This document shows positions 34,920-46,576 of a DNA stretch of 64,000 nucleotides, piece after piece. The notes beneath the pieces were generated by a model. That model saw only the letters and a program-made list of their open reading frames with translations. It was not told the DNA's origin and ran no database searches. A program made the position numbers and the translations under genes. Source of the stretch: Prevotella sp. (GTDB taxonomy: Bacteria > Bacteroidota > Bacteroidia > Bacteroidales > Bacteroidaceae); the NCBI GenBank assembly GCA_017449675.1, contig JAFTFG010000020.1, positions 26,973-90,972 of the forward strand. The letters run 5' to 3'. The number at the start of each line of letters is the position of its first letter. The first letter of the stretch is position 1.

Positions 34920-36558
34920 CTTTCTCTTCCTTTCTTTGTATTTTCTGTTTGGGAGCCTCGCGACGTTTCACCTCCTTCAACTCCTGCCCGGCCTTTTTCG
35001 GACGCCAGTTAAAGATATCCTCCTTATTGCGAGGACGAATATAGTCAAACCATGCATATTGAGGAAGAAAATACTTTGAGGGGGGAATCTGTGTCATCGG
35101 GTAAAGGGTTCCTACAGGTTTCTCCATCCAGATTCTCTTCATCTTCCTATTTTCCAAGTACATCTTCATCAGAGGTGTTTCCGTATAGTTCAACCCTATC
35201 AACGAACTGTCGGACTCATCTACCGGATAATAGACAATCAGTACATTACCTACCGCATCGGTCTCCTTGATCTCTCCTTTCTCAAAGAATGCCATCATCT
35301 CCTTTGATGACACTTGGTTGAAATGAATCGTATCAGGCATCTGTTCTGTAGAGAAAGCCTGTCCTATCACATGCGCCCTATCAATGGTAGAGTCCTTCAT
35401 ATAGACCCGGATCTCCTCGCCCAACAATTGTTGTCGATTATTCCAGACAATGGGATCCCGATACATCGTCATACAGGAATCTTTCGAATTGTACACCAAG
35501 GAATCACATACGGCCTGAACATCGATACGATACGCGCGTACCTTATTATACGCATGTATCTTACGGTATACTGAGTCCGTATTGATATTGAAGGTATATA
35601 ATTTAAATGTATCAGCATGCATATACAAGGTATCTTTCTGAGAATAGTCCATAGCAACAGCCCTCCTGGTTGCCATCGCATATCCTGTCGAGTCATTATA
35701 CTCACAATAATCACCTGTCAAACGGTTTTTATTGACAGAGTCGGTATATACAACATTCCAATAAGCATAACTGGTACCTTGTTTCCCGTCATGATAAACA
35801 CTATCTCCCACTATCGTCCGTCCCTGATCTTTCATGACAGAGCGTCCAAAGAGTTCAGAAGTCTCGGTTTTTGTATTATAATATCCATCCTCACTGTAAA
35901 TATGACTGGTACCGGATGTGATATTGGAAGGACCGACGATATGTGCACGAGAGGTCTGCGTATCATAATACAACGAATCCGTTGTCAGATAGAAATTCTT
36001 ATCTCGCAAACGGACATCATAATAGAACATTGCAATCTTGGTATCCGTGTGGTATTCCCCCCAGTCACTCGTCAATGTAGAATTATTATCTACCAATTTT
36101 CCGCCTTCGAAGAAGTTACCGAAGTTATACAATCGGTCATAGTCAAGACTATCAGTATATAAGGTAGACTGGCGGTGTTTCAGGATGACATTATAACGAG
36201 CCTGAGCAATCTGGGCATTCCCATCATAATAAGCATAATCGCTAAAGAGTTTTAGCGTGTCACCTTGTAGCATTTTCACATGTCCGAATGCCTCAAAGGA
36301 ATTCGTCTGTTGGAAGAAATTAGCACTGTCACAATACAGGTTTGCCCCCATATGGCGGAAATGCACATTACCCACCAAAATCTGAGCATCACCATTACGA
36401 TACTGGTCGTAACTCAACTGATCGGAATGAACAAGATAGATACGTTTATCCGCAGGTCGACTGCCAGTAGTATTGCGCTTGCGAGTAGGCTGCATTGCCC
36501 ATACGAGACCCAGCCCAAAAAGGCACAACAACAGAAAGGCTACAGTCCTAAGTCTCAT
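34912..36558 (-). CDS. OstA-like (LptA/LptD N-domain) envelope protein
   Basis: A 548-residue protein with an N-terminal signal anchor ([19 protein letters not shown]) and repeated short beta-strand units of the OstA/LptA jelly roll ([48 protein letters not shown]). LptA-type slides carry lipopolysaccharide across the periplasm; in Bacteroidota this longer form is a standard neighbour of SurA-like chaperones and MutL. A highly charged tail ([18 protein letters not shown]) ends the protein. It overlaps the previous gene by 4 nt (ATGA) and mutL by 8 nt. Confidence 0.85.
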   Translation of the reverse strand: MRLRTVAFLLLCLFGLGLVWAMQPTRKRNTTGSRPADKRIYLVHSDQLSYDQYRNGDAQILVGNVHFRHMGANLYCDSANFFQQTNSFEAFGHVKMLQGDTLKLFSDYAYYDGNAQIAQARYNVILKHRQSTLYTDSLDYDRLYNFGNFFEGGKLVDNNSTLTSDWGEYHTDTKIAMFYYDVRLRDKNFYLTTDSLYYDTQTSRAHIVGPSNITSGTSHIYSEDGYYNTKTETSELFGRSVMKDQGRTIVGDSVYHDGKQGTSYAYWNVVYTDSVNKNRLTGDYCEYNDSTGYAMATRRAVAMDYSQKDTLYMHADTFKLYTFNINTDSVYRKIHAYNKVRAYRIDVQAVCDSLVYNSKDSCMTMYRDPIVWNNRQQLLGEEIRVYMKDSTIDRAHVIGQAFSTEQMPDTIHFNQVSSKEMMAFFEKGEIKETDAVGNVLIVYYPVDESDSSLIGLNYTETPLMKMYLENRKMKRIWMEKPVGTLYPMTQIPPSKYFLPQYAWFDYIRPRNKEDIFNWRPKKAGQELKEVKRREAPKQKIQRKEEKDG

Positions 36559-37931
36559 TTAATCCAGCCTTGATATTCAAATTGGCAATCCTTATATCTA
36601 TCATTGACACGAACGTAGGTAGACTTGATTTTGTCGACCACCCATTCATGCAACTTATCTTGACGACGCTTCTCAACAACAACGTCTTTCATAACCTGAA
36701 AGTCCTCTGTGATGGTCGCCTTATGACCTTCCACACGACTTTTTAACTTGGCAATCACACAGACCGTCTTTCCACGTTCATTAATCATCTGGAACGGTGC
36801 AGAGATTTCGCCCACCTTTAAAGAATCTATAGCACGAGCAATCTCAGAAGGAAGGTCTTGCAACTGGAACTTAGAAGTACGACCATTCTGTGTCACATTA
36901 GCCATCAAACCATTATTATTACGTGTATCCTTATCATCCGAGATCATTGTAGCACCGATTTCAAAAGTAAATTTCCCATCCACGATATCTGTGCGAATAG
37001 AATCCAGACGAGCCAACGACTTATCTATTGCCTCCTGACTAACAATCGGTTTGCGCAAGATATGACGTACATTCACCTTATCACCTCGCTTATCTATTAA
37101 CTGTATAATATGGAAACCAAACTCTGATTCCACGATCTTTGAGATCTTCTTAGGATCTGTCAGATTAAAAGCGACATTGGCAAAAGCCTGGTCAAGTGTT
37201 CCACGACCTGTAAAACCGAGTTCTCCACCACGACGTGATGTACCGGGATCTTCAGAATACATACGGGCAAGTGTCTGGAACGTTGTCTCACCCTTATTAA
37301 TACGATCCGTATAATCACGCAATTCCTCTTTCACACGGTTAATCTCCTCCTGGTCAATCTTAGGTGTCTGTGCGATAATCTGAACCTCCACCTCTGTAGG
37401 AACGAACGGAATACTATCCTGTGACAAATTAGCGAAATACCGCCGCACATCAGCAGGTGTCACGGTGATATCCTTTACCAGATGGCGCTGCATCTCCTGA
37501 ATTTTCTGACGATCACGAAAAGACTCCCTAAGTTCATTACGAATCTGCGTCATACTTTTCTTATGATACTCCTCCAGTTTCTCGCGAGAGCCAATAACAG
37601 AAATCATATACTCTATCTGTTGCTCTATACCTGCCGTAATTTCAGCCTCCGTCACTTCAATACTATCAATGGCAGCCTGATGCAAGTATAGTTTCTGTAC
37701 TGCCAACTGCTCTGGTATTGCACAGTCAGGATCACCTTTCCATCGAACGCCTTCCTGTTGCCCTTGCAAGCGCATTGCCTCGACATCAGACTTTAGGATA
37801 GCCTCATCACCAACTACCCAGATTACCTCATCGACAACACTCTGAACATTCGTACTGTCATTAACTGTTTTTGCCTGTAGAGGCATAGTAGTCAATAGGA
37901 CCACTATTGCTATAATATTTAGTCTCTTCAT
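36555..37931 (-). CDS. SurA-like periplasmic peptidylprolyl isomerase
   Basis: A 458-residue chaperone with signal peptide MKRLNIIAIVVLLTTMPLQA. An N-terminal SurA-type helical domain (about 30-170) is followed by two parvulin domains: the first (about 175-280) with TFQTLARMYSEDPGTSRRGG and ELGFTGRG, the second (about 285-390) less conserved (VRHILRKPIVSQEA). The C-terminal helix returns to the core domain. It folds outer-membrane barrels in the periplasm, likely including the OstA/LptD pathway encoded next to it. Start is 2 nt after the previous stop. Confidence 0.9.
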   Translation of the reverse strand: MKRLNIIAIVVLLTTMPLQAKTVNDSTNVQSVVDEVIWVVGDEAILKSDVEAMRLQGQQEGVRWKGDPDCAIPEQLAVQKLYLHQAAIDSIEVTEAEITAGIEQQIEYMISVIGSREKLEEYHKKSMTQIRNELRESFRDRQKIQEMQRHLVKDITVTPADVRRYFANLSQDSIPFVPTEVEVQIIAQTPKIDQEEINRVKEELRDYTDRINKGETTFQTLARMYSEDPGTSRRGGELGFTGRGTLDQAFANVAFNLTDPKKISKIVESEFGFHIIQLIDKRGDKVNVRHILRKPIVSQEAIDKSLARLDSIRTDIVDGKFTFEIGATMISDDKDTRNNNGLMANVTQNGRTSKFQLQDLPSEIARAIDSLKVGEISAPFQMINERGKTVCVIAKLKSRVEGHKATITEDFQVMKDVVVEKRRQDKLHEWVVDKIKSTYVRVNDRYKDCQFEYQGWIK

Positions 37932-37933
37932 CC

Positions 37934-39046
37934 TTAAAGGTGGTTATTTACTGTCTTTAATACTTTCTTATCCACAGATACAGGATAGGTTTTCCGCAAG
38001 TCGGCAAGCCAATGCTTATCCATCTCTTCCTGTAAGTCTGCAACAACAAGTTCACGCACTTCCGTATAATCCTTAGGTTTAAAACCTTTCCGTCTGTACT
38101 TCTTCTTGTTTTTCTTAAAATAATATTTCAAAGCATCCTCATCCTCTGCCGCATGCCTCCCAACAGACCGCTTACTCAACTCACATAAGAGCAGTCCCTC
38201 GAAGTATTCTCGCTGCAACCCGCCTGTAGGTATTTGGAAATCGTCATTTGTAGCCGAGACGGAAGAGAGCAACTCGCCAGACAAAGGAACTAAACTTGTT
38301 CGACGATATATCTGCCTTTTCTCTTTTTCCTCAGAGAGCAGTTGAAGAGATGTCTTTTCACTCCCAGGCTCCTTGCGTTCCGTAACCAACAGGATATGAT
38401 AACCTAAAGTAGACAGAAAAGGACGGCTGATTTCACCTTCCCGTAAACGGAAGGCCACATCCTCTATCTCCTGAAGCATCTGCCCATGCGCATACCATCC
38501 CACGACACTCTTGACTGATGGAGACTTCCCGTCTTGAGAATACACACGAGCCGTCTGCTCAAAATCCGCTCCGCCCTGCAATTCCTTATAAATGGAATTG
38601 ATACCCTCTTGTGCTTCTTGCAGACTTTCACGTGAGGCTTTCTGAGGAACACGAATCATTATCTGAGACAGACGTATCAGTTCTCCTGCATCGGTATTCA
38701 CCATCTGTTCTAAGACAGGAGGAACAGCAGGCCCTTCTGATGAAACAACCGACTCCGCCGACCGACTTCCCAGACATTGCGAATATGCCTGCCTAAATGA
38801 ACTCGTCGCATCAATATGGGCATCCAAGGCTGCCTTCACCTTCAATTTATAGGTAATATACAACTCCAGATAGTCAGCAATGGTCATTTGCCCCGCACGA
38901 CTGACAGTAGTGTTCTTCAGGTACGACTGTTCAAATTCCGAACGTGCCACAGGCAAATCACCTACCGTGAACAATATCGGATCATCTTCTGCCTGAGCCG
39001 CCAAAGGGACAAGCATCAGAACAATAGAGAACAGCCGTGACTTCAT
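37934..39046 (-). CDS. Second SurA-like peptidylprolyl isomerase
   Basis: A 370-residue exported PPIase. The start at 39046 is preferred to the in-frame upstream ATG (39115): it gives a signal peptide (MKSRLFSIVLMLVPLAAQA) and lies 1 nt after the guaB stop. One parvulin domain is clear (about 130-225: LSQIMIRVPQKASRESLQEA, DFEQTARVYSQDG, REGEISRPFLSTLGYHILLV). A basic segment (FKKNKKKYRRKGFKPKD) and a C-terminal helix follow. It resembles the partner PPIase found beside SurA in Bacteroidales and may be a co-chaperone. Confidence 0.85.
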   Translation of the reverse strand: MKSRLFSIVLMLVPLAAQAEDDPILFTVGDLPVARSEFEQSYLKNTTVSRAGQMTIADYLELYITYKLKVKAALDAHIDATSSFRQAYSQCLGSRSAESVVSSEGPAVPPVLEQMVNTDAGELIRLSQIMIRVPQKASRESLQEAQEGINSIYKELQGGADFEQTARVYSQDGKSPSVKSVVGWYAHGQMLQEIEDVAFRLREGEISRPFLSTLGYHILLVTERKEPGSEKTSLQLLSEEKEKRQIYRRTSLVPLSGELLSSVSATNDDFQIPTGGLQREYFEGLLLCELSKRSVGRHAAEDEDALKYYFKKNKKKYRRKGFKPKDYTEVRELVVADLQEEMDKHWLADLRKTYPVSVDKKVLKTVNNHL

Positions 39047-39047
39047 C

Positions 39048-40541
<1,494 letters not shown>

Positions 40542-40558
40542 TTAAATTTTATTGCGTG

Positions 40559-40566
40559 CAAAATTA
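40559..40566 (-). promoter_or_regulatory. -7 element of the guaB-mutL unit
   Basis: TAATTTTG on the minus strand, 29 nt before the ATG, with CTTG 19 nt upstream (40586-40589) as a weak -33 box. Confidence 0.6.
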
Positions 40567-40627
40567 CTCATTTTTTCCGACATGGCAAGCGTTTCACCTT
40601 ATTATTAATACGATTTAACGCGAAGCA

Positions 40628-42811
40628 TCAGTTTGCCATTTCCGAGATAAACTTAATGCGCACCAGTCGGATCTCGTCTTCCGAGCATTCGCTACCCAGT
40701 TCCTCTATGGCCGCCTCCAGCGAATCAGTATCACTTTCAGAGAAATAGTCATAGATATCATCCAAATGATCCTCGTCCATCACTTCATCCAGGAAGTAGT
40801 CGATATTCAATTTCGTACCGCTATATACGATAGCCTCTACCTCATCCAGCAGTTCTCCGAACTCCAGCCCTTGTGCATTGGCAATATCATCCAGTGCCAC
40901 CTGTCGGTCGATTCCTTGGATGATCTTCACCTTCAGCATTGATTTCTTGGCGACAGTACGTACTCGCAAATCTGCCTGACGAGTAATATCGTTCTCCTCG
41001 CAATAGCGTTTAATCAAATCCACGAACTCCTGAGCATAAGGTTGTTTCACCTTTCCCTCTCCTACTCCTTGAATATTCTTCAACTCCTCGATGTTGACAG
41101 GATAATCCGTAGCCATCTGTTCCAAGGACACATCCTGGAAGATCACATAGGGTGGACGGTTCATCTTCTTTGACACCTTCTTACGCAGGTCTTTCAGCAT
41201 CGCATTCAGGGTCGGATCCAGTGCACTTGTCCCTCCTTCCTGCTCAGGTGCTCCCTCATAATCGTCATTAAACTCCTTATCCTCCACAATCATAAAGGAC
41301 TCCGGATTCTTCAGGAATTTTTTTCCTGCGGAAGTAATCTTCAGCAGACCATAGTTCTCCACCTCCTTCTTCAGATAACCTGCTATCAGAGCCTGACGGA
41401 TAACGGGGTTCCACAGTTTCTCGTTCTCATCCTCGCCAGCACCAAACAGTTCGAGTTCCTGATGCTTGTGGGCAATGATCTCTTCTGTCTCACGACCCAT
41501 GATAAAGTCTATGACATAATCAGAACGGAAATTCTCTTTGATGGCAATCACCGTATTCAAGACAATCACCAGTTGGTTCTTCGCCTCAATCTTCGTCTTG
41601 GGATGCAAGCAGTTGTCACAATTATGACAATTCTCCTGCTCATACACTTCTCCGAAATAATGCAACAACATTTTTCGACGGCATACCGATGTCTCGGCAT
41701 AGGCAGCCGTCTCCTGCAGTAACTGTCTGCCGATATCCTGCTCGGCAACAGGTTTACCCTCCATGAACTTATCCAGTTTCTGTAAGTCCTTATTGGCATA
41801 GAAGGTGATACATAAGCCCTCACCACCATCGCGGCCAGCCCGTCCCGTCTCTTGGTAATAGCCCTCCAGGGATTTGGGAATATCATAATGAATCACGAAA
41901 CGGACATCAGGCTTGTCAATACCCATACCAAAGGCGATAGTGGCCACAATCACATCAATCTTCTCCATCAAGAAGTCGTCCTGTGTCTGTGAACGAAGTG
42001 CGGAATCCAGCCCAGCATGATAAGCCTGTGCCTTGATATCGTTAGCCCGCAGGATCTCTGCCAACTCTTCCACTTTCTTACGGGAGAGACAGTAGATAAT
42101 ACCGCTCTTTCCTGGATGCTGTTTGATAAACTTAATGATATCCTTATCGACATCCTTGGTCTTCGGACGTACCTCATAATAGAGGTTAGGGCGGTTAAAC
42201 GAACTCTTAAACTCGTCTGCCCCTACGATACCCAGGTTTTTCTTGATATCCGTACGTACCTTATCCGTCGCCGTCGCTGTCAGCGCAATAACAGGAGCCG
42301 CGCCTATCTCATTGATAATCGGTCGTATACGACGATACTCCGGTCGGAAGTCATGTCCCCATTCCGAGATACAATGAGCCTCATCTATGGCATAGAAAGA
42401 AATCTTAGCCTGCTTCAGAAACTCCATATTATCTTCCTTCGTCAATGACTCAGGAGCCACATACAGTAATTTGGTACGACCGGCTTTGACATCCTGTTTC
42501 ACCTGATCGATAGCGGCTTTGTTGAGGGATGAGTTCAGGTAATGGGCTGTCCCTTCCTCACTCATGGCACTGATGACATCCACCTGATTCTTCATCAGTG
42601 CGATCAGTGGAGATATTACAATTGCCGTTCCGTCCATCAACAATGACGGCAGTTGATAACATAACGACTTTCCACCACCCGTCGGCATCAGGACAAAGGT
42701 ATCCTTTCCATCAAGCACATTCTGTACAATGGCTTCCTGGTCCCCTTTAAACTTGTCAAAGCCGAAATACTTCTTCAGGGCTTCTGTTAAATTCACTTTC
42801 TTTTTTGCCAT
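40628..42811 (-). CDS. recQ: ATP-dependent DNA helicase RecQ
   Basis: A 727-residue 3'-5' helicase. Walker A MPTGGGKS (42-49), DEAH box at 143-146 (AIDEAHCISEWGHDFRPEY), motif VI QETGRAGRDG, the zinc-binding Cys cluster (CHNCDNC with the upstream Cys of SVCRRKML), an RQC winged helix and an HRDC domain (about 560-640). The acidic tail beyond HRDC (DEDHLDDIYDYFSESDTDSL) is typical of Bacteroidota RecQ. It works in recombination and fork repair. It lies 12 nt after clpX and is the last gene of the tig-clpP-clpX-recQ unit. Confidence 0.95.
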   Translation of the reverse strand: MAKKKVNLTEALKKYFGFDKFKGDQEAIVQNVLDGKDTFVLMPTGGGKSLCYQLPSLLMDGTAIVISPLIALMKNQVDVISAMSEEGTAHYLNSSLNKAAIDQVKQDVKAGRTKLLYVAPESLTKEDNMEFLKQAKISFYAIDEAHCISEWGHDFRPEYRRIRPIINEIGAAPVIALTATATDKVRTDIKKNLGIVGADEFKSSFNRPNLYYEVRPKTKDVDKDIIKFIKQHPGKSGIIYCLSRKKVEELAEILRANDIKAQAYHAGLDSALRSQTQDDFLMEKIDVIVATIAFGMGIDKPDVRFVIHYDIPKSLEGYYQETGRAGRDGGEGLCITFYANKDLQKLDKFMEGKPVAEQDIGRQLLQETAAYAETSVCRRKMLLHYFGEVYEQENCHNCDNCLHPKTKIEAKNQLVIVLNTVIAIKENFRSDYVIDFIMGRETEEIIAHKHQELELFGAGEDENEKLWNPVIRQALIAGYLKKEVENYGLLKITSAGKKFLKNPESFMIVEDKEFNDDYEGAPEQEGGTSALDPTLNAMLKDLRKKVSKKMNRPPYVIFQDVSLEQMATDYPVNIEELKNIQGVGEGKVKQPYAQEFVDLIKRYCEENDITRQADLRVRTVAKKSMLKVKIIQGIDRQVALDDIANAQGLEFGELLDEVEAIVYSGTKLNIDYFLDEVMDEDHLDDIYDYFSESDTDSLEAAIEELGSECSEDEIRLVRIKFISEMAN

Positions 42812-42823
42812 AGGCTTGTTCGT

Positions 42824-44041
42824 TTATTGCAAGTGTGACTTATCCAACTGCTGCTGTGCATAGGCTGCTGTCACCTCAAAGGATTTTGTTCGTTTGGAAG
42901 GTATTTCAAACATGGCATCCATCATGATACTCTCTACGATGGAACGAAGTCCACGGGCACCCAGTTTATATTCTACGGCCTTGTCGACGATGAGTTTCAG
43001 GGCCTCGGGTGCGAATGTCAACTTGATGCCATCCATCTCAAAGAGTTTCTCATATTGCCTGACGATAGAGTTTTTAGGCTCCACAAGGATACGCTCTAAC
43101 GCCTCACGGTCTAACGGATTCAGATAGGTAAGAACCGGTAGACGACCGATGATCTCAGGTATCAGTCCGAACGACTTCAGGTCTTGCGGCAACACGTATT
43201 TCATCAAGTCGCCCTTGTCGATCTTACGGACATTCTGCACGGAGTTATAACCCACGACATGTGTGTTCAAGCGCTGGGCTATCTTACGCTCAATTCCATC
43301 GAAGGCTCCCCCGCAGATAAAGAGGATATTCCTGGTATCTACATGGATATATTCCTGATCGGGATGCTTACGACCACCCTGTGGAGGTACATTGACGATA
43401 GTTCCTTCCAACAGTTTCAGTAAACCCTGCTGAACACCCTCGCCACTCACATCGCGAGTGATACTGGGGTTATCACTCTTACGAGCGATCTTATCTATCT
43501 CATCAATGAAGACGATACCCCGCTGAGCCGCCTCCAACTTATAGTCTGCGACCTGCAACAGGCGGGAGAGAATACTCTCCACGTCCTCACCGACATAGCC
43601 CGCCTCCGTGAATACTGTCGCATCGACAATGGTGAAAGGCACGTCGAGCAGTTTGGCGATGGTACGGGCAAGCAGCGTCTTACCCGTTCCTGTTGAGCCC
43701 ACCATAATGATATTACTCTTCTCTATCTCCACCCCGTTCTCATCAACGGGCTGCCAGAGACGCTTATAGTGGTTATAGACAGCCACAGAGAGGAAACGCT
43801 TCGCCTCGTCCTGGCCGATGACATACTGGTCGAGATAGTCCTTGATCTCCTTGGGCTTAGGCACTTTCTTCAAGTCGGGAGCACTTTCAGAAGTCTTTTG
43901 GGCCTCAGGACCATAACCATTGGCCTTCACGATCTCGTAAGCCTGCATGGCACAGTCCTCACAGATATTACCATTTATACCCGTGATGAGCAGTTTGACC
44001 TCTTTGTCGCTTCTACCACAGAAACTACATACCTTTTTCAT
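42824..44041 (-). CDS. clpX: ATP-dependent Clp protease ATP-binding subunit ClpX
   Basis: A 405-residue AAA+ unfoldase. The N-terminal zinc finger has Cys5, Cys8, Cys27 and Cys30 ([14 protein letters not shown]). Walker A is GSTGTGKT (115-122), Walker [12 protein letters not shown], and the sensor regions follow. The IGF-type ClpP-binding loop is seen around [14 protein letters not shown]. It unfolds tagged proteins and feeds them to ClpP, whose gene ends exactly at its start (44041), a 1-nt overlap. Length is normal. Confidence 0.97.
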   Translation of the reverse strand: MKKVCSFCGRSDKEVKLLITGINGNICEDCAMQAYEIVKANGYGPEAQKTSESAPDLKKVPKPKEIKDYLDQYVIGQDEAKRFLSVAVYNHYKRLWQPVDENGVEIEKSNIIMVGSTGTGKTLLARTIAKLLDVPFTIVDATVFTEAGYVGEDVESILSRLLQVADYKLEAAQRGIVFIDEIDKIARKSDNPSITRDVSGEGVQQGLLKLLEGTIVNVPPQGGRKHPDQEYIHVDTRNILFICGGAFDGIERKIAQRLNTHVVGYNSVQNVRKIDKGDLMKYVLPQDLKSFGLIPEIIGRLPVLTYLNPLDREALERILVEPKNSIVRQYEKLFEMDGIKLTFAPEALKLIVDKAVEYKLGARGLRSIVESIMMDAMFEIPSKRTKSFEVTAAYAQQQLDKSHLQ

Positions 44042-44706
44042 TACTTCTTAGCCAACACCTGATCAATCATACCATATTCTTTTGCCTCCTCTGCCGTCAT
44101 CCAGTAGTTGCGGTCTGAGTCATTCCACACCTTGTCGTAGGGCGTATGAGAATGCTCTGAGATAATGGTATAGAGTTCTTTCTTGAATTTCATGATTTCC
44201 TTGGCCTCAATCTCAATATCGGAGGCCTGGCCTTGCACACCACCCAATGGTTGGTGAATCATCACACGACTGTGAGGCAACGCAGAGCGCTTGCCTTCCT
44301 TGCCGGCCACCAACAATACGGCGGCCATAGAGGCGGCCATACCTGTGCAGATAGTAGCGACATCAGAAGAGATAAACTGCATAGTGTCGTAGATTCCCAA
44401 ACCTGCCGTTACACTACCGCCTGGGGAGTTCAGATAAATTGATATGTCTTTCCCGCTATCTACAGAATCGAGATACAGCAACTGAGCCTGCAACGTATTG
44501 GCAGTATAGTCGTCTATCTGTGTCCCAAGGAAGATGATGCGATCCATCATCAGACGGGAGAACACATCCATCTGCGTCACATTCAACTGACGCTCTTCAA
44601 GGATATAAGGATTCAAATACTGGGCCTGCATACTCATCACCTCATCAAGTACGAGACCGTTCATTCCTAAATGCTTGGTAGCATATTTTCTAAAATCGTT
44701 GTTCAT
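44041..44706 (-). CDS. clpP: ATP-dependent Clp protease proteolytic subunit
   Basis: A 221-residue serine protease subunit. Catalytic triad: Ser126 ([10 protein letters not shown]), His151 (MIHQPLGG) and Asp198 (NDSDRNYWM), with the expected spacing of 25 residues between Ser and His. It forms the tetradecameric chamber for ClpX. The gene follows tig by a 177-nt space that contains a terminator and its own promoter, so clpP-clpX-recQ can be transcribed apart from tig. Confidence 0.97.
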   Translation of the reverse strand: MNNDFRKYATKHLGMNGLVLDEVMSMQAQYLNPYILEERQLNVTQMDVFSRLMMDRIIFLGTQIDDYTANTLQAQLLYLDSVDSGKDISIYLNSPGGSVTAGLGIYDTMQFISSDVATICTGMAASMAAVLLVAGKEGKRSALPHSRVMIHQPLGGVQGQASDIEIEAKEIMKFKKELYTIISEHSHTPYDKVWNDSDRNYWMTAEEAKEYGMIDQVLAKK

Positions 44707-44782
44707 AACTTCTCTTTCGTTTTAGCACTTTTAAGCAATCCCGCCAAACGGGAAACGATATAAGCCATAAGGCTACGAGATA

Positions 44783-44813
44783 CAAAATTACGAAAAAAGA
44801 GTCGGAACGCAAA
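44783..44813 (-). promoter_or_regulatory. Promoter of clpP-clpX-recQ
   Basis: Minus-strand TTTG (44810-44813), 19 nt, TAATTTTG (44783-44790), 77 nt before the ATG. The -33 box lies in the loop of the tig terminator hairpin. Confidence 0.65.
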
Positions 44814-44832
44814 GCATTCCGACTCTTTTTTT
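44793..44832 (-). terminator. Intrinsic terminator after tig
   Basis: Perfect 14-bp stem AAAAAGAGTCGGAA/TTCCGACTCTTTTT with a 9-nt loop and T runs on both strands, 51 nt after the tig stop. Confidence 0.85.
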
Positions 44833-44883
44833 GGTTAAAGAATTATAAAGAGGAATCTCTTTCCTTTCTATTTTCTTTTCTGA

Positions 44884-46248
44884 CTATTTCTCTTGCAACA
44901 TCTTCTGGAAGTCCTCCAGTGTGATGTCTTTCTCATTCAATTTCACCACATTCTTCAGTGCTGCGGTCAACTTCACGTCAACGGCACGGTCTACCAGACC
45001 CTCTACATTCTCGCGTTTCTTCAGCATCTCAGTGGCATAGTTCTCCAGATACTCATCGGGAACGTTAGACATTCCATACTGAGCGAACTGGGCACGGGCA
45101 GCCTCCTTGGCGACATTCTTCAAGTCGTCGTCCTCCACCTTGATCTCCTGGGCGGCAACGAGTTGCTCCTTGATCAGGTGCCAGCCGAGTTCCTTGATGC
45201 TTGCCTCGAAGTTCTTCTCCACGAAGTCAGCACCCTTGTCCTTGTTGTTGTTCAGCATCACACGCTTCAGAATAGCCTCTGGGAACTCCAGTTTGCCCAC
45301 CTTCTTCTCCATGTGCTTACGGACATCGAGCAGGAACTTATAGTCGCTGTCTGCCTTGAACTGCTGACTGATCTGGTCGGCTATCTTCTGGCGGAACTCT
45401 TTCTCATCCTTCACTGTTCCCTCGCCGAAGGTCTGGTCGAACAACTGCTGGTTGACCTCAGCCTTCACAAAACGGCTGATCTCTGTAATCTGATAGGTGA
45501 AGTCGCCCTCGTGGTCCTTCACGTCGTCTTTCTGAATCTTCAACAGGGAAGACACCTCTACGTCACTCTCGGGATATGCCTTGCGGGGATTCCATGTGAT
45601 GATGTCGCCCAACTTAGCACCATCGAAGAGTTTCTTCTGGTCGTCCACCTTCATATACTGGGGCATCAGCACAGCGTCGGCAACAGTGATGCCATCCTCT
45701 TTCACATTACCCTTCTCGTCCAACTCACGCAGGTCGCCCTTCAGCATGTCACGCTGCTCTGGGTCAAACTGCTCAGCCTTCTCATACTGGCCGGCACGCT
45801 GCTGGTACATCTCCACCTGCTGGTCGATGAGTTTGTCGTCAACGGTGATGTTATAGTAGTCAATCTTGTCCTTACCACTCAGCGTAGCCTTAAACTCAGG
45901 AGCCACAGCGATGTCGAACTTGAAAGTCAGTGCATCGTCGCTCTCGAAGTTCAACGCCTCCTGCTGGTCACTTGGCAGGGGCTCACCCAGCATCTGAATC
46001 TTATTCTCGCGGACATACTCATAGAGTTTCTCACCCAGCATCTTGTTCACCACGTCCACCTTGACGGCAGCACCATACTGGCGCTTGATCAGACCCATTG
46101 GTGTCATACCAGGACGGAATCCGGGAACATTAGCGCGTTTACGATAATCTTTCAGAGTCTTCTCGACTTCTCCCTGATAATCTTCTTTCTCCAGTGTAAT
46201 GGTCATCAAACCATTAATCTTGTCAGGAGCCTCAAATAAAATATTCAT
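44884..46248 (-). CDS. tig: Trigger factor
   Basis: A 454-residue ribosome-associated chaperone. The N-terminal ribosome-binding domain (about 1-115) has the GFRPGMTPMGLIKRQYG loop, a variant of the canonical GFRxGKxP signature with Met-Thr in place of Lys. The middle PPIase-type domain is weak, as is usual in Bacteroidota, and the helical C-terminal domain (about 250-454) is long. It binds nascent chains at the exit tunnel. It has its own promoter and sits upstream of clpP-clpX, the order found in many bacteria. Confidence 0.93.
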   Translation of the reverse strand: MNILFEAPDKINGLMTITLEKEDYQGEVEKTLKDYRKRANVPGFRPGMTPMGLIKRQYGAAVKVDVVNKMLGEKLYEYVRENKIQMLGEPLPSDQQEALNFESDDALTFKFDIAVAPEFKATLSGKDKIDYYNITVDDKLIDQQVEMYQQRAGQYEKAEQFDPEQRDMLKGDLRELDEKGNVKEDGITVADAVLMPQYMKVDDQKKLFDGAKLGDIITWNPRKAYPESDVEVSSLLKIQKDDVKDHEGDFTYQITEISRFVKAEVNQQLFDQTFGEGTVKDEKEFRQKIADQISQQFKADSDYKFLLDVRKHMEKKVGKLEFPEAILKRVMLNNNKDKGADFVEKNFEASIKELGWHLIKEQLVAAQEIKVEDDDLKNVAKEAARAQFAQYGMSNVPDEYLENYATEMLKKRENVEGLVDRAVDVKLTAALKNVVKLNEKDITLEDFQKMLQEK

Positions 46249-46292
46249 CTTTTTATACCTTATTTATATTTGTATTTTCTGTTTTGAGCGTG

Positions 46293-46324
46293 CAAAGGTA
46301 CAAATAAGTGAAGGAAAAACCAAA
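46293..46324 (-). promoter_or_regulatory. Promoter of tig
   Basis: Minus-strand TTTG (46321-46324), 20 nt, TACCTTTG (46293-46300), 45 nt before the ATG. Confidence 0.7.
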
Positions 46325-46342
46325 TAAATCAATACTTTTTAT

Positions 46343-46350
46343 TATTTTTG
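46343..46350 (+). promoter_or_regulatory. -7 element of the 49-aa gene
   Basis: TATTTTTG on the plus strand, 28 nt before ATG 46379. No clear -33 box. Confidence 0.4.
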
Positions 46351-46378
46351 CACCAAACTTTTAAGATACATTGTGACT

Positions 46379-46528
46379 ATGGCATACACAGACAGATTCG
46401 GACAGTCGGACGACTATCGGCGTGAGGAACTGATACACATCATCGAGCGTTCCGTGGAGAACCTCACCCTCCAGGAGTTAGAAGCCCTCTATTACGACAT
46501 GTCGACCAAGAACTATATTAATGAATAA
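46379..46528 (+). CDS. Hypothetical small protein (49 aa)
   Basis: A 49-residue acidic protein starting MAYTDRFGQSDDYRREEL and continuing as one amphipathic helix region (IIERSVENLTLQELEALYYDM). It is divergent from tig, has a -7 element upstream, and its GC content and codon use are like the housekeeping genes, which supports it as real. Small proteins of this type are common next to tig in Bacteroidales as far as I can recall, but I recognise no function. It is not a HicA toxin (no double-stranded-RNA-binding-like motif), so it is not the partner of the following HicB-like gene. Confidence 0.55.
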   Translation: MAYTDRFGQSDDYRREELIHIIERSVENLTLQELEALYYDMSTKNYINE

Positions 46529-46576
46529 GAGTAATGATTTGAAAGAAGCGGGATTAATTAAATAGGAGGTTAAGTT

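Noticed and set aside
44893-46239. 448-codon plus-strand frame over tig
   Set aside because: Leu/His/Gln-rich shadow produced by the codon bias of trigger factor on the other strand.
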